Shown in pieces: positions 35,301 through 43,722 of a stretch of 64,000 bases of DNA; position 1 is the first letter of the stretch; each line of letters opens with the position of its first letter. The notes under the pieces were generated by a model. That model was not told where the DNA came from. It saw only the letters and a list, made by a program, of their open reading frames with translations, and did no database searches. The stretch comes from Sva-07 sp963715285 (GTDB lineage: Bacteria; Actinomycetota; Acidimicrobiia; Acidimicrobiales; Ilumatobacteraceae): contig CAVQRU010000002.1 in the NCBI GenBank assembly GCA_963715285.1, positions 186,001 to 250,000 on the forward strand, in the 5' to 3' direction. The position numbers and the translations under genes were made by a program.

Positions 35301-36622
35301 TCGAGCGACGACGACATCGAGTTGGCGGTGAACCACGGGTACAGCTGCACGACGACCAGGCCGATCACGGCGGCCGGTGCGATGAACTCCCATCGGTGTC
35401 GCGTCGGTGTCTCGCGGGCGAGGCGCCGAGCGGTCAACTGCGCCCGTGCCCAGTCGGCGCTCGCTGCCGTACCGAGTGCGAGGGCGAGGATCACGAGCGG
35501 TGCAGCACGCGGCGTGGAACGCAGCGCGAGGCCGACCGTGGTGTCGGAGGCGAACCACTCGAACAGGGCTCCGTAGGGCGTCGAGTTGCCGAGCGGAGCG
35601 GCGCCGACGCTGACGGCGAGGCCGATCAGCAGCAGCGTCGCGGCGCTCGCTCGACCGGAGAAGCGGGTGAGGAATCCGAGGAGTCCGATGCCGGCGAGCG
35701 TGAACCCGACCGCCATCACGGCCGCGTGGTTCGTGTACGGGCCGGCAGGCTCGATCCAGGGGTCGAGCCGGTCTCCTCCGTAGAAGAACCAGTAGCCGAG
35801 ACCACGGGCGATCTCGGCAGGCGTGCTCGCACTGGCGACCGACTCGTAGGTCTCCGTGTAGCGCAGGATCGGGATGCCGTAGGTCCCCTGGATGCGCAGC
35901 GCCATGATCCACCAGACGGAGACCGCTGCACTGAGCACGCCGATCTTCGCCGCCGCGCGCACCGCCGCGCCGGGGCGCACTCGTCCCGATGCGACGTCGG
36001 TCGCCAGCCAGATGACCGGACCGAGGCCGGCGAGCACGAGTGACGTGGCATTGACGCTGCCGACGAGTGCCACGATGACGGCGAACTGCGCGGCGGGCTT
36101 CCAGGAACGCGTTCGGGCCGCCTTCGACACCAGGAGCACCATCCACGGCAGTGCCGCCCAGGGGCCGAGGATCACGGACAGCCGGGCGAGATAGCTGAGG
36201 AGATACGGGCTGAAGCCGTAGGCGAACGCAGCGACGAGCGCGCCGGTGGCGCTCCACCCGAGCCATCGGGCGAGCCGGAACATGCCGTACGCAGCGGCGA
36301 ACACGATCGTGCCCCACAGCAGTCGCTGGGTGAGCCAGTCCGGCGAGCCGACCGCCTCCATCACCCAGTAGTAGGGACCGAGCGGGAACAGGTAGCCGAT
36401 GTTCTGGTGGGGGACGGTGCCGGCGCCGATCGTCGGGTCCCACATCGACGTGGCCTGGCGGAGCACGGCCGACGGGTCGAGGGTGAGATACGTCTTGGTG
36501 TCGGCGCTCACCCGACCGGGCCGGGTGAGCAGGATCGGCCCGTAGGCAGCGACGGCGAGGATCAGCGCGGCGACACGGTTGGGATGTCGAGCGGCGCGTT
36601 CGATCATCGCAGCCCGGGACAT
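32324..36622 (-). CDS. AftD-like GT-C arabinofuranosyltransferase (second paralogue)
   Basis: Giant membrane protein (1432 aa) with the architecture of mycobacterial AftD (DUF3367). Residues about 15-430 hold many TM helices; the first periplasmic loop starts ADTKTYLTLDP (Asp41) and continues PHQNIGYLFPLGPYYW and DWLTQRLLWG, as in AftD. The extracytoplasmic part contains two discoidin/F5-8C-like carbohydrate-binding folds, near residues 740-890 (FAIDGDPTTAWRAG) and 960-1090 (ALDGDETTVWQTG). Then come a CRDDLLTIDG segment, QSWNAGWTASSDG and C-terminal TM helices (about 1275-1432). ATG 36622 is 19 nt after the upstream paralogue; ATG 36664 would overlap it. Expected to use polyprenyl-phosphoryl-arabinose; linkage unknown. 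Confidence 0.8.
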   Translation of the reverse strand: MSRAAMIERAARHPNRVAALILAVAAYGPILLTRPGRVSADTKTYLTLDPSAVLRQATSMWDPTIGAGTVPHQNIGYLFPLGPYYWVMEAVGSPDWLTQRLLWGTIVFAAAYGMFRLARWLGWSATGALVAAFAYGFSPYLLSYLARLSVILGPWAALPWMVLLVSKAARTRSWKPAAQFAVIVALVGSVNATSLVLAGLGPVIWLATDVASGRVRPGAAVRAAAKIGVLSAAVSVWWIMALRIQGTYGIPILRYTETYESVASASTPAEIARGLGYWFFYGGDRLDPWIEPAGPYTNHAAVMAVGFTLAGIGLLGFLTRFSGRASAATLLLIGLAVSVGAAPLGNSTPYGALFEWFASDTTVGLALRSTPRAAPLVILALALGTAASADWARAQLTARRLARETPTRHRWEFIAPAAVIGLVVVQLYPWFTANSMSSSLERDEAVPAYEGELATWLDSTRDPDGAGRVWEIPAADFGNYRWGGTVDPVLPGLIERPYLARELVPQGAAGTADLLNVFERRLPEGWFEPETLPAIARRFGVDTIVVRNDLEHERYLLARPGSLWPDLVGVLGEPDFAGPTVMDDTVIPLVDERTLADADLVIEFPVVAAWNLDPVAAVTSASAAAPVIVAGSGESVVDLAGASLLDPDRPVLYASTLHDLASAGGFDPAMVGPDAWWVVTDGNRKQARHWSTVSSNLGAIEAVGPLSLDDDPADQPLDVFVPDGDTDRRTIAAHRGDVADVRASYYGNRIAFTPGDSPAFAIDGDPTTAWRAGAFGPTGGLRWEVDLVEPVDASTITLLQPITDTTSRYIVGATITLDAGLPTESTFDVVLDERSRAEPGQPVDLPVDTFQTLRVEIVDDNVGKVADYTILPGVGLAEVTIPGVTDDRVVRTPSLDSFGIVDDRLLVDQRVTYLFTRQRIDPATPNEAPPEPTLIREFDVPDGREFALTGDVRLSAQASDELLGALLDDSYPVSADRRLRGSPGSRGAAALDGDETTVWQTGFDDLVGATLTIDTPVAADTVTLSWLDDGQHSIPTEITIIGDDGTTRVVPVPPTDAIDGVATAVLPVEPLAAARTVVTISAVDERTTPDYFSRLPEVLPIGITELAIGDITPAPADPATALDDRCRDDLLTIDGQAVPVRVLGTLGAATSRAELDLVGCGDPVSLAAGVHVLRSAPGVLSGFDVDRVVLDGQGTAAAPTVPPGPAVDVSSFDDTEVLAVVDPSEDGAWLVLQQSWNAGWTASSDGTDLGAPVLIDGYANGWLLAPSTEPREVVLRWTPQGSVVMALWFSLLAGLAVVGLLVWTRRDRLATSIDDVTEDAIADTAWSGWPRTSVSLAVSLIALVAVLAGPAVALGSLVVLLLRRRWPWLALAVVLVAGSIVAGMIIASEWRYDYPPGPDWPSRFGWTAPLVWLAVASVSVSAIMPAGVRRRQ

Positions 36623-36641
36623 CGGCTGAGAAGGTACAGGG

Positions 36642-39600
36642 TCAGCGGTGCTCGCGTTCGGCATCGGTGGCGAACATCGCACCGACGGCGATCGTGAGCA
36701 CGGCGAACACTGCGAGCCCGTTGAGGTGGTCGAAGTGGGTGGTCCACCCGGCGTTGGGGTAGGGACGGTCGCGCCGCTCGATCCAGAGCACGGCCAGCGC
36801 GGTGAGGCCGAGCAGGGCGACACCGACGAGTTCGTAGACGCGCGTTGTCCACCGACCGCGTGCCCGCGTGGCGAACGCGTACGACACCGCAGCGGTGGCG
36901 AGCGCCGGCACCGCCCAGATCGGGGCGACGAAGGCGACGCTTGCTGCGACCAGGGTCGCGGTCGACGCGACGAGTCGTCGCCGCGAGCTGGTGCGTCGGC
37001 CGGTCACGAGTCGAGGGGCACGCAGCCGTTCCGGTCGCGATCGGGGACCGGCCAGCGCCACGCCGATGCAGACGAGGGCCCCCAGCGCGGAGACCGCGAG
37101 CCCGAGCGTGACCGGTCGTTGGGCCGTCCACCGGAACTCGACCCGGGTGGGCGAGGTGGTCGGGGCGAGCCACCACCCGTTGAATCCGCCGTCGACCAGT
37201 TGGCTGTCACCCAGCGACCGTCCGTCGGCGCTGGCCTCCCAGGCCTCGTTGAACCCTTCGCCGAGCACGATCCAGCAGCCGTCCGGGCATGGCCCGACGA
37301 CGAGGTCCCGAGCACGCGGCTCGTCGCGTGTCACGTCGATCGGCACGTCGATCGCAGTCGTTGGAGGTCCGGAAGCGTCGCCGGCGTCGGTGAGGGCGAC
37401 ACGGTCGACCGTCAGTGCCGACGTCTCCGACGCCGTGAGGCCGTGGACTCCCGCCGACAGCTCGAGCGGGGCACAGGCGGTGGCGACGACCGGCTCGCCG
37501 TCGAGGAGCGCACCGACCGTGGTCTCGAACGAGATCGGCAGGGGCTGGCCGTCGACGTCGAGGAAGTCGGGGGAGCACTCGGCCGCCACGGTCGCCGCTC
37601 GGTCGGTCGTGATCGGCTCGATCCCGACCTTCAGCTCGGAGACCGCGGCAGGGAGGGCCCGCGGGTCGCCGTAGCGACGGTCGATCGTCGTGCGCTCGTC
37701 GATCGCGGTGATGACGAACTCCAACGGCCCCGCCGTCGATGAGCGAACGAAGGACCCGGGGAGCTCGATCATGCTGCGTCCGGACGCGTCGGGCGGCGGC
37801 ACGACCGCGTCGACCACCTCGCCGTCGGCACGCAGCTGCACGCCGGTGATCGCCGAGTAGGGCCCCGATGGCTGGGTGATCGAGAGCTCGGTGCCGAGTG
37901 GGCCGACGGTGTCGAAGCTCAGGACGGCGCCGATCGAGTCGTCGAATCCGGTGATCCACGCCGTGCTCTGGTCGCCGTCGACGGCCGCGACGCCGCGTTG
38001 CGCAACGCCACCGGTCACCCGCGTCCTGGCGATCGGCGAGGTCGACGACGTGGCCGTCGCGAGCAGCTCGGCGAGCGCGGCATCCGAGGCGCGCCGATCG
38101 AGACGCAGCGTGGCGGTGGCATCGACCGTGCGCGGTGTCGGCAGGTCGAAACGGCGTCGGATCTCCGGCTCGGGGTCGGAGCGCCAGGGATCGGTCGGAT
38201 CGGTTCGCCACCTCGTGAACAGCAGTGCCAGGGGAGTGTCGGCGGCGAGCGCGTCGAGTCCGTCGGCCGGTACACGGATGATCTCGGTCGTCGGACCGAG
38301 GCCGAGGTCGATCTCGCTGAAGCCGACGCCCGCGAACGACGCGGCCAATGGGAACCGGCCGGGGGAGAGGCTGGTGATCTCGATGGTGACCGTCCCGCCG
38401 CCCTCCACCACCGGGATGTCGACGGTCTGGCCGGCATCACCGAACGAGGTCTCGTCGAGTTCGACGGCGACCGGCGCGTGGTCGTCGACGGTGACGGTGA
38501 CAGCGGCGATCGAGCGCCCGCCGACCGCCGGAGTGGGTTGGCGCAGCTGCAGCGAGTCGACGCCCCCCGTCGCAGTGGCCCCGTCGGCGAGCTCGAGCCG
38601 GATGCGTTCGCCGATCGGGTCGCCGTGGTCGGCGACGGTCCACGCCGTGGTCGGATCGCCGTCGATCGCGAACACGGCGCGGTCCTCGGGGCGGTAGGCG
38701 AACGGTTCGCCGTAGCTCGACGCGATCGCACGGACCGGGCCGTCTTGGATGGCGATCGTCTGCCGATCGGCATCCGGCGCGAAGACGTCGAGGCGCTGGT
38801 CGGCGCTGGTGGCATCGAGCACGTCGATCGCCGGCCCGCCGGGCTCGGTGTGCCCACGGACGTCCTGGGAGCCGCGCCAGTGACGGGCCTGGTCGCGGTT
38901 GGAGTCGGTGACGATCAGCAGGTCGGCGTCGGCGAGGGCCTCGGCGAGTGCGCCGTCGTCGAGCGACGCGCTGTAGCGCACGAGTTCCCGCCCGGACAGC
39001 AGGCCTGCAGCCGCAGCGTCGACGATGCCGTCACCGGACCCGGAGACGACGACCGAGGAGGTCTTCGCTCGGATGACGCCGACCGGATCCTCGACGGGGA
39101 CGAGTGCCACCGGCGACAGCGGGCGCCCGATCGCTGCCTCGACGAGGGAGGCGGGATCGATCATGGGGACCTCCGGTGTGTTCACCGCAGGATCGCCGAA
39201 GCGTTCGGCCGCGCCGAGCCCCGACGGCCGGGCCGCCCCGGTCGCGTCGGCGGTCAGCAGCGCGTCGACGAGCTCGGGTCGGGCGGTGCGGAAGCGCTCG
39301 AACGCGGCGTCGTTCGACAGCCACAGCGTGTCGCTCCCGAGGAGCCGAGCGACCGGCGCGACCGCGCCGGCCTCGATCGTCGCCTCCTGGAAGCGGTCGT
39401 CGAGCGCGAACAGCAGATCCATCGCGGCCGCCGAGCCGAGCGGGAGCAGATCACGGGTGACCAGCGGCTTCTCCGAGAGGCCCACGAGGGGTGGGTCGAC
39501 CGTGTAGCCCCACCGGAACGCGCCGAACTCCGCGCCAGGGAGCTGCAGGAGCCGGGCGCCCGGGTCGGTACGGTCGAGCGCGTCGACCGCCGTGTCCCAC

Positions 39601-40997
39601 GCCGCCGGTGGATCCTGGTCGCGGTCGATCGCCGGGTCGACGAACGCCCGATTCCACAGCGACGGCAGGTTGGCGATCGCCAGCAGCACCACGCCGAGCG
39701 CCGCCGCGAGCCTGAGGCCCCCACCGGGCCGGGCCGGGGCGTCCGCCGGGGAGTGTGCAGGGAGGCGTGCCCGGACCGCGCTCACCAGCGCACCGTTGCC
39801 GAGCGCGATGCCGAGCAGGAACACGGGGACCGCTCGGGTGCTGCTGCGCAGTGCCAGCGCGATGCCGGAACCGTCGTCGCCGACGAGCAGTGCCATCAGC
39901 GGCGATGGCTGGTCGATCGGGTGGACGCCGACGGCGAGCACCGCGCCGACGGCCACACACATCGCGGCGAATCGCCGCTGCGGCCACGACGTGAGGGCGA
40001 GGCCGACCAGGCCGACGATGACCACCGCGTAGCTGACAGCGATCGTGCGGAGGCTGACGAGGTGGTCGAACGAGGCAGACGTCGTCGGGCCGAACGCGTC
40101 GCGCTGGTAGAAGAGCCAGTAGCCGAGCCCACGGACCACCTCGGAGCCGGTGGCGTTGCGACTCACGTCCTCCACCGTCTCGGAATAGTTCAACACCGGG
40201 GCGCCGTAGCGTCCCTGCACGATCAGCATGCTGATCCACCAGATCGACAGGGTGAGACACAACGCTGCGATACGCGCCGTGACGCCGATCGCACGTCGCC
40301 AGGAGATCCGGCCCTGCCACGCGGTGTGGACGATCCAGAGCACGGGCGCGGGCACGATCATCGCGAGTGTCGTGGCATTGGCGGAGCCGACCGTCGCGAC
40401 GATCAGTGCGATCAACGCCGGGTCACGCCACGGCCCGAGGCGACGGCGCCAGCCGGCGTCGGCCTCGACGTCGGCGATCTCGGCGTCCTCCGCTGGCCGC
40501 GTCGCCCGTACCGTCAGCGCCACGATCCAGCCGAGGCCGGCCCAGGGCAGCAGGAGCAGCGAGGTGCGCGAGATGTACGGCAGGAGGAACGGCGACGTCT
40601 GGTACACGACGGCAGCGACCACGGCACCCAGCGCCGACACGCCCAGCACGCGGGCAGCCCACAGCACGCCGACACCGGCCAGGAACATGATCGTGCCGAT
40701 CCACAGGCGGTGGGCCAACCAGTCCGGCAGCCCGACGCTGTCGAACAGGAGGAACCAGGGCCCGCTCGGCCAGAGGTAGGTGATCTGTTGGTGGGGGACC
40801 CATCCGGCGAACTGGTCGGGTTCGAACGTCGACGTCGCCCGTCCGAGCAGCCGGGCCGGGTCGAAGTACAGGTAGAGCTTGGTGTCGGCCGGCATGCGAC
40901 CCGGCGAGCTCGCCAGCGCAGGGAGGTAGGCGAGGATCGCGAGGAACGCGACGCTCGCAGCAGTGGAGTGACGGCCCAGGCGGGCCGTCAGGCTCAT
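36642..40997 (-). CDS. AftD-like GT-C arabinofuranosyltransferase (first paralogue)
   Basis: A 1451-residue membrane protein and a paralogue of the next gene in the operon. The N-terminal GT-C domain (to about 455) has the loop MPADTKLYLYFDP (Asp38) then PHQQITYLWPSGPWFLLFD and DWLAHRLWIGTIMF. Two discoidin-like folds lie around residues 760-900 (FAIDGDPTTAWTVADHG) and 990-1110 (AVDGDQSTAWITGFDD). The late CSPDFLDVDGQPLPISFET and EGFNEAWEASADG precede C-terminal TMs. ATG 40997 overlaps the stop of the PIG-V-like gene (ATGA), so the longer open frame upstream is not used. Confidence 0.8.
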   Translation of the reverse strand: MSLTARLGRHSTAASVAFLAILAYLPALASSPGRMPADTKLYLYFDPARLLGRATSTFEPDQFAGWVPHQQITYLWPSGPWFLLFDSVGLPDWLAHRLWIGTIMFLAGVGVLWAARVLGVSALGAVVAAVVYQTSPFLLPYISRTSLLLLPWAGLGWIVALTVRATRPAEDAEIADVEADAGWRRRLGPWRDPALIALIVATVGSANATTLAMIVPAPVLWIVHTAWQGRISWRRAIGVTARIAALCLTLSIWWISMLIVQGRYGAPVLNYSETVEDVSRNATGSEVVRGLGYWLFYQRDAFGPTTSASFDHLVSLRTIAVSYAVVIVGLVGLALTSWPQRRFAAMCVAVGAVLAVGVHPIDQPSPLMALLVGDDGSGIALALRSSTRAVPVFLLGIALGNGALVSAVRARLPAHSPADAPARPGGGLRLAAALGVVLLAIANLPSLWNRAFVDPAIDRDQDPPAAWDTAVDALDRTDPGARLLQLPGAEFGAFRWGYTVDPPLVGLSEKPLVTRDLLPLGSAAAMDLLFALDDRFQEATIEAGAVAPVARLLGSDTLWLSNDAAFERFRTARPELVDALLTADATGAARPSGLGAAERFGDPAVNTPEVPMIDPASLVEAAIGRPLSPVALVPVEDPVGVIRAKTSSVVVSGSGDGIVDAAAAGLLSGRELVRYSASLDDGALAEALADADLLIVTDSNRDQARHWRGSQDVRGHTEPGGPAIDVLDATSADQRLDVFAPDADRQTIAIQDGPVRAIASSYGEPFAYRPEDRAVFAIDGDPTTAWTVADHGDPIGERIRLELADGATATGGVDSLQLRQPTPAVGGRSIAAVTVTVDDHAPVAVELDETSFGDAGQTVDIPVVEGGGTVTIEITSLSPGRFPLAASFAGVGFSEIDLGLGPTTEIIRVPADGLDALAADTPLALLFTRWRTDPTDPWRSDPEPEIRRRFDLPTPRTVDATATLRLDRRASDAALAELLATATSSTSPIARTRVTGGVAQRGVAAVDGDQSTAWITGFDDSIGAVLSFDTVGPLGTELSITQPSGPYSAITGVQLRADGEVVDAVVPPPDASGRSMIELPGSFVRSSTAGPLEFVITAIDERTTIDRRYGDPRALPAAVSELKVGIEPITTDRAATVAAECSPDFLDVDGQPLPISFETTVGALLDGEPVVATACAPLELSAGVHGLTASETSALTVDRVALTDAGDASGPPTTAIDVPIDVTRDEPRARDLVVGPCPDGCWIVLGEGFNEAWEASADGRSLGDSQLVDGGFNGWWLAPTTSPTRVEFRWTAQRPVTLGLAVSALGALVCIGVALAGPRSRPERLRAPRLVTGRRTSSRRRLVASTATLVAASVAFVAPIWAVPALATAAVSYAFATRARGRWTTRVYELVGVALLGLTALAVLWIERRDRPYPNAGWTTHFDHLNGLAVFAVLTIAVGAMFATDAEREHR

Positions 40998-42235
40998 GGG
41001 ATGACGCCGAACACGGCGTAGAGGCCGGTGAGCGTGGCCAGGCCGGCGCCGCAGATCACCAGCGTCGCATCCCAACCGAGGTACTCCCAGCTGGCACGGT
41101 GATCCGACTCCCGCTCGGACGCCTCCGGCCACCATGCGGCCATCGCGATGAAGAACGGGAACGCCGTGAACAGGAAGCGTGGGCGAGCGGTCACCGTCTC
41201 GGGGATCAGCATCAGTGCCACGACCACCGCGCAATAGGCAACCAGTGGCCACGGCAGGCGGACCTTCCAGGCGCAGACGACCATGAAGATCAGCACCGCC
41301 ATCGACAACGCGGTGAGCGCATCGGCCGGTGACGACAGCGGGCTGGTCACGAATCCCCAGGTGTTGGCGACCGCGGTCGCGCCGAAACTGGTCCCCTCCG
41401 ACCATGCCTCGCGCTGGACCCGGAACCAGGCCCCGCGCTCGCCGGCGGTGTGGTCGACGTACCACTGGAACGCCAGGAACCCGAGTGGGGCCAGGGCGAC
41501 GGAGACGAGCGACCACCAGTCGCGCGAGCGCCGGATCGCCAGGAAGCTCGCCACGGCGCAGGCAGCGACCACCGCGACGCCGTTGGGACGGGTGGCCGTG
41601 GCGAGCCCCGCCGCGAGCCCGGCGAGCAACCAGCGTTCGTCGATCAGCAGGATGAGACACGCGGCAGCCAGGACGATCAGCAGCGCTTCGGAGTAGGCGA
41701 ACGACAGGATCGCGCTCCCCGGGAAGACCGCGTAGAGCGTCATCGACCGGGCGGCGACCGACACGGTGTAGAGGCGCCTGGCCAACAGACCGACCAGCAC
41801 CACCGACACGGCGCCGAGCACGAAGTTGAGGAACAGCGCCGCGAGCGTGTCGCCACCGGGCAGCACCCAGTCGAGGGCTCGGACCGTCCACGGGTACAAC
41901 GGGAAGAACGCCGCGCGGGCCTCGACCTGTTCGTAGGTGATGTCGGCCGGGATCGAGTCGGGATAGCCCCGCCGGACGAGCTCGAGATACCACCGGCCGT
42001 CCCACGAGGTCAGCACCTCGCCGATGATCGCGGCTGCACCTCGTTCGGGTTCGCCGTCAGCCCGGGCGTCGACCGTCATCTGCGCGGCTCGTACCGCCGT
42101 GGCACCGATCACGCACACCCGCGAGACCAGATAGACGCCGAGGCCGACGACGAGTGCACGCGTCCAGGTGGCCCGATCGGAGTCGGCGGCCGGCCCGGTC
42201 GAGTCGGTCTCCGCCGCCGCACTGCCCGTGAACAT
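40994..42235 (-). CDS. PIG-V-like GT-C mannosyltransferase
   Basis: Integral membrane protein of 413 residues with about ten hydrophobic segments. The first loop carries SWDGRWYLELVRRGYP, the Asp-containing motif of PIG-V-type alpha-mannosyltransferases, followed by AAFFPLYPWTVRAL and PGSAILSFAYSEALLI, both typical. These enzymes use polyprenyl-phosphate mannose, whose synthase is encoded at the end of the same operon. First gene of the operon, with a -10-like box directly before ATG 42235. Confidence 0.85.
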   Translation of the reverse strand: MFTGSAAAETDSTGPAADSDRATWTRALVVGLGVYLVSRVCVIGATAVRAAQMTVDARADGEPERGAAAIIGEVLTSWDGRWYLELVRRGYPDSIPADITYEQVEARAAFFPLYPWTVRALDWVLPGGDTLAALFLNFVLGAVSVVLVGLLARRLYTVSVAARSMTLYAVFPGSAILSFAYSEALLIVLAAACLILLIDERWLLAGLAAGLATATRPNGVAVVAACAVASFLAIRRSRDWWSLVSVALAPLGFLAFQWYVDHTAGERGAWFRVQREAWSEGTSFGATAVANTWGFVTSPLSSPADALTALSMAVLIFMVVCAWKVRLPWPLVAYCAVVVALMLIPETVTARPRFLFTAFPFFIAMAAWWPEASERESDHRASWEYLGWDATLVICGAGLATLTGLYAVFGVIP

Positions 42236-42242
42236 CGCTGCG

Positions 42243-42248
42243 AAGCTA
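42243..42248 (-). promoter_or_regulatory. -10 box TAGCTT, leaderless start of the GT-C operon
   Basis: On the minus strand TAGCTT ends 7 nt before ATG 42235 and would drive the whole four-gene glycan operon. Confidence 0.5.
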
Positions 42249-42278
42249 GCAGCGCGACGTCTCCGGAACGGGGCGATC

Positions 42279-42296
42279 GTTTCGGGTGTGTGAAAC
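42279..42296. promoter_or_regulatory. Inverted repeat GTTTC-N8-GAAAC
   Basis: GTTTC (42279-42283) and GAAAC (42292-42296) lie in the 111-nt region between the divergent GT-C operon and the molybdenum hydroxylase operon. Could be an operator for either; short arms make this tentative. Confidence 0.25.
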
Positions 42297-42332
42297 CGAG
42301 CCGATGACCGCGTGCAGGCCCTTGACGTTTTG

Positions 42333-42338
42333 TACAGT
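42333..42338 (+). promoter_or_regulatory. -10 box TACAGT, leaderless start of hydroxylase operon
   Basis: TACAGT ends 8 nt before ATG 42347. Confidence 0.5.
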
Positions 42339-42346
42339 CGCGGCGC

Positions 42347-43210
42347 ATGCCGGTCCATCTGCCCGACACCGTCGACGCTGCCGTCGAGGCGCTCGCGTCG
42401 GACCGCGCGGCGACGGTGCTCGCCGGGGGCACCGACCTGATGGTCGAGGTCAACGACGGCCACCGGCGCCCCGGGAGCAGCATCGTCGTGGTGAACCGGA
42501 TCCCCGAGCTGCGATCGTGGCGACGTGATCCGGTCGCCGCAACCGTCACGATCGGGGCCGCCGTCAGCTACCGCGAGATCGAGACCGGCCCGTTGGCGGA
42601 GTTGCTCCCCGCGCTCGCCGAGGCGGCACGAACGGTGGGATCGCCGCAGATCCGCAACGCCGGCACGCTCGGCGGCAATCTCGGCACCTGCTCGCCGGCC
42701 GGCGACGGTCTTCCGGTGCTCTCGGCGCTCGAGGCCACGGTCGAACTCGCCTCGAGCGCGGGACGGCGCACCCTGCCGGTCGCGGACTTCATGCTCGGTG
42801 TGAAGCGCACGGCACTGGCACCCGGCGAGATGATCGTGTCGATCACCGTGCCGCTCGTCGAGGGCTGGCAGGGCTATGCGAAGGTCGGAGTCCGCAATGC
42901 GATGGTGATCGCCGTGGCGAGCGCCTGCGTCGTGCTCGATCGTTCGCACGAGCGGGTGGCGGTCGCTCTCGGCTCGGTCGGCCCCACGATCCTGCGGTGT
43001 CCGCAGGCGGAGCAGCATCTGGCGTCGACGATCGAGTGGAGCAACCTGGGCGTTTCGCCCGGCGATCTGGTGACCTTCGGCGAGCTGGTGTCGAGTGAGA
43101 GTCGTCCGATCACCGATCACCGCTCGACCGCCGAGTACCGACGCCATGCAGTCGGCGTCCTGGCCCGCCGGCTGGTTCGGCGGGCGGCGAGCAACGAGTT
43201 GGCGGCATGA
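42347..43210 (+). CDS. Molybdenum hydroxylase FAD-binding subunit (CoxM/XdhB type)
   Basis: Medium subunit (287 aa) carrying FAD that passes electrons from the Fe-S clusters to NAD+ or another acceptor. The FAD-pyrophosphate motif VLAGGTDLMVEVNDG and the second motif RNAGTLGGNLGTCSPAGD are both present. First gene of a three-subunit operon, with a 4-nt overlap to the Fe-S subunit. Xanthine dehydrogenase or a related N-heterocycle hydroxylase is more likely than CO dehydrogenase (see the large subunit). Confidence 0.92.
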   Translation: MPVHLPDTVDAAVEALASDRAATVLAGGTDLMVEVNDGHRRPGSSIVVVNRIPELRSWRRDPVAATVTIGAAVSYREIETGPLAELLPALAEAARTVGSPQIRNAGTLGGNLGTCSPAGDGLPVLSALEATVELASSAGRRTLPVADFMLGVKRTALAPGEMIVSITVPLVEGWQGYAKVGVRNAMVIAVASACVVLDRSHERVAVALGSVGPTILRCPQAEQHLASTIEWSNLGVSPGDLVTFGELVSSESRPITDHRSTAEYRRHAVGVLARRLVRRAASNELAA

Positions 43211-43722
43211 GCGCCCGGACGAGCGACAGCGACCACTACGTCCTCGACGTCAACGGTGAGCGTCGCGAGGTGACCGATTCGTGGCTGGGTGAGAGCCTGC
43301 TCGACGTCCTGCGCGACCGTCTCGGGCTGATGGGCACCAAGGGTGCCTGTGAACAGGGTGAGTGCGGGTCGTGCAGCGTGCTGCTCGACGGGGTGTTGGT
43401 GTGCTCGTGTCTGGTGATGGCGGCGAGTGCGGTCGGCCAGCCGATCGTGACGATCGAGGGTGTGGCGCCGGTCGGTTCGCCGTCCGACGTGCAGCGGGCG
43501 TTCGTCGATGCCGGCGCCGTGCAGTGCGGGTTCTGCACCCCGGGGTTGATCATGGCCGTCCACGACCTGCTCGAGCGGTCCGCCGTACCGTCGGACACCG
43601 AGATCCGTGAGGAGCTTGCCGGCAACGTGTGCCGGTGCACGGGCTACGGGCGGATCATCGACGCCGTCCAGCGGGTCGCCGTGGCGCGACGGGAGACCGC
43701 ACACCCGGAGACCGAACGGTGA
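43207..43722 (+). CDS. Molybdenum hydroxylase 2Fe-2S subunit (CoxS/XdhC type)
   Basis: Small subunit (171 aa) with two [2Fe-2S] clusters. The plant-ferredoxin-type cluster ligands are in GACEQGECGSCSVLLDGVLV followed by CSC, and the second cluster's ligands are in QCGFCTPGLIM and CRCTGYGRI. Overlaps both neighbours by 4 nt (GTGA junctions), so the three subunits are translationally coupled. Confidence 0.94.
   Translation: MSARTSDSDHYVLDVNGERREVTDSWLGESLLDVLRDRLGLMGTKGACEQGECGSCSVLLDGVLVCSCLVMAASAVGQPIVTIEGVAPVGSPSDVQRAFVDAGAVQCGFCTPGLIMAVHDLLERSAVPSDTEIREELAGNVCRCTGYGRIIDAVQRVAVARRETAHPETER

Noticed and set aside
32924..36043. 1039-codon open frame on the plus strand
   Set aside because: It lies antisense to the AftD-like gene and its product is Arg/Asp/Val-rich without domains, a typical shadow at high GC.
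37998..41021. 1007-codon open frame on the plus strand
   Set aside because: Antisense shadow of the first AftD-like gene, with no recognisable domain.
40998..42005. N-terminal 336-residue extension of the first AftD-like protein
   Set aside because: It overlaps the well-supported PIG-V-like gene in another frame; the ATGA junction at 40994-40997 marks the real start.
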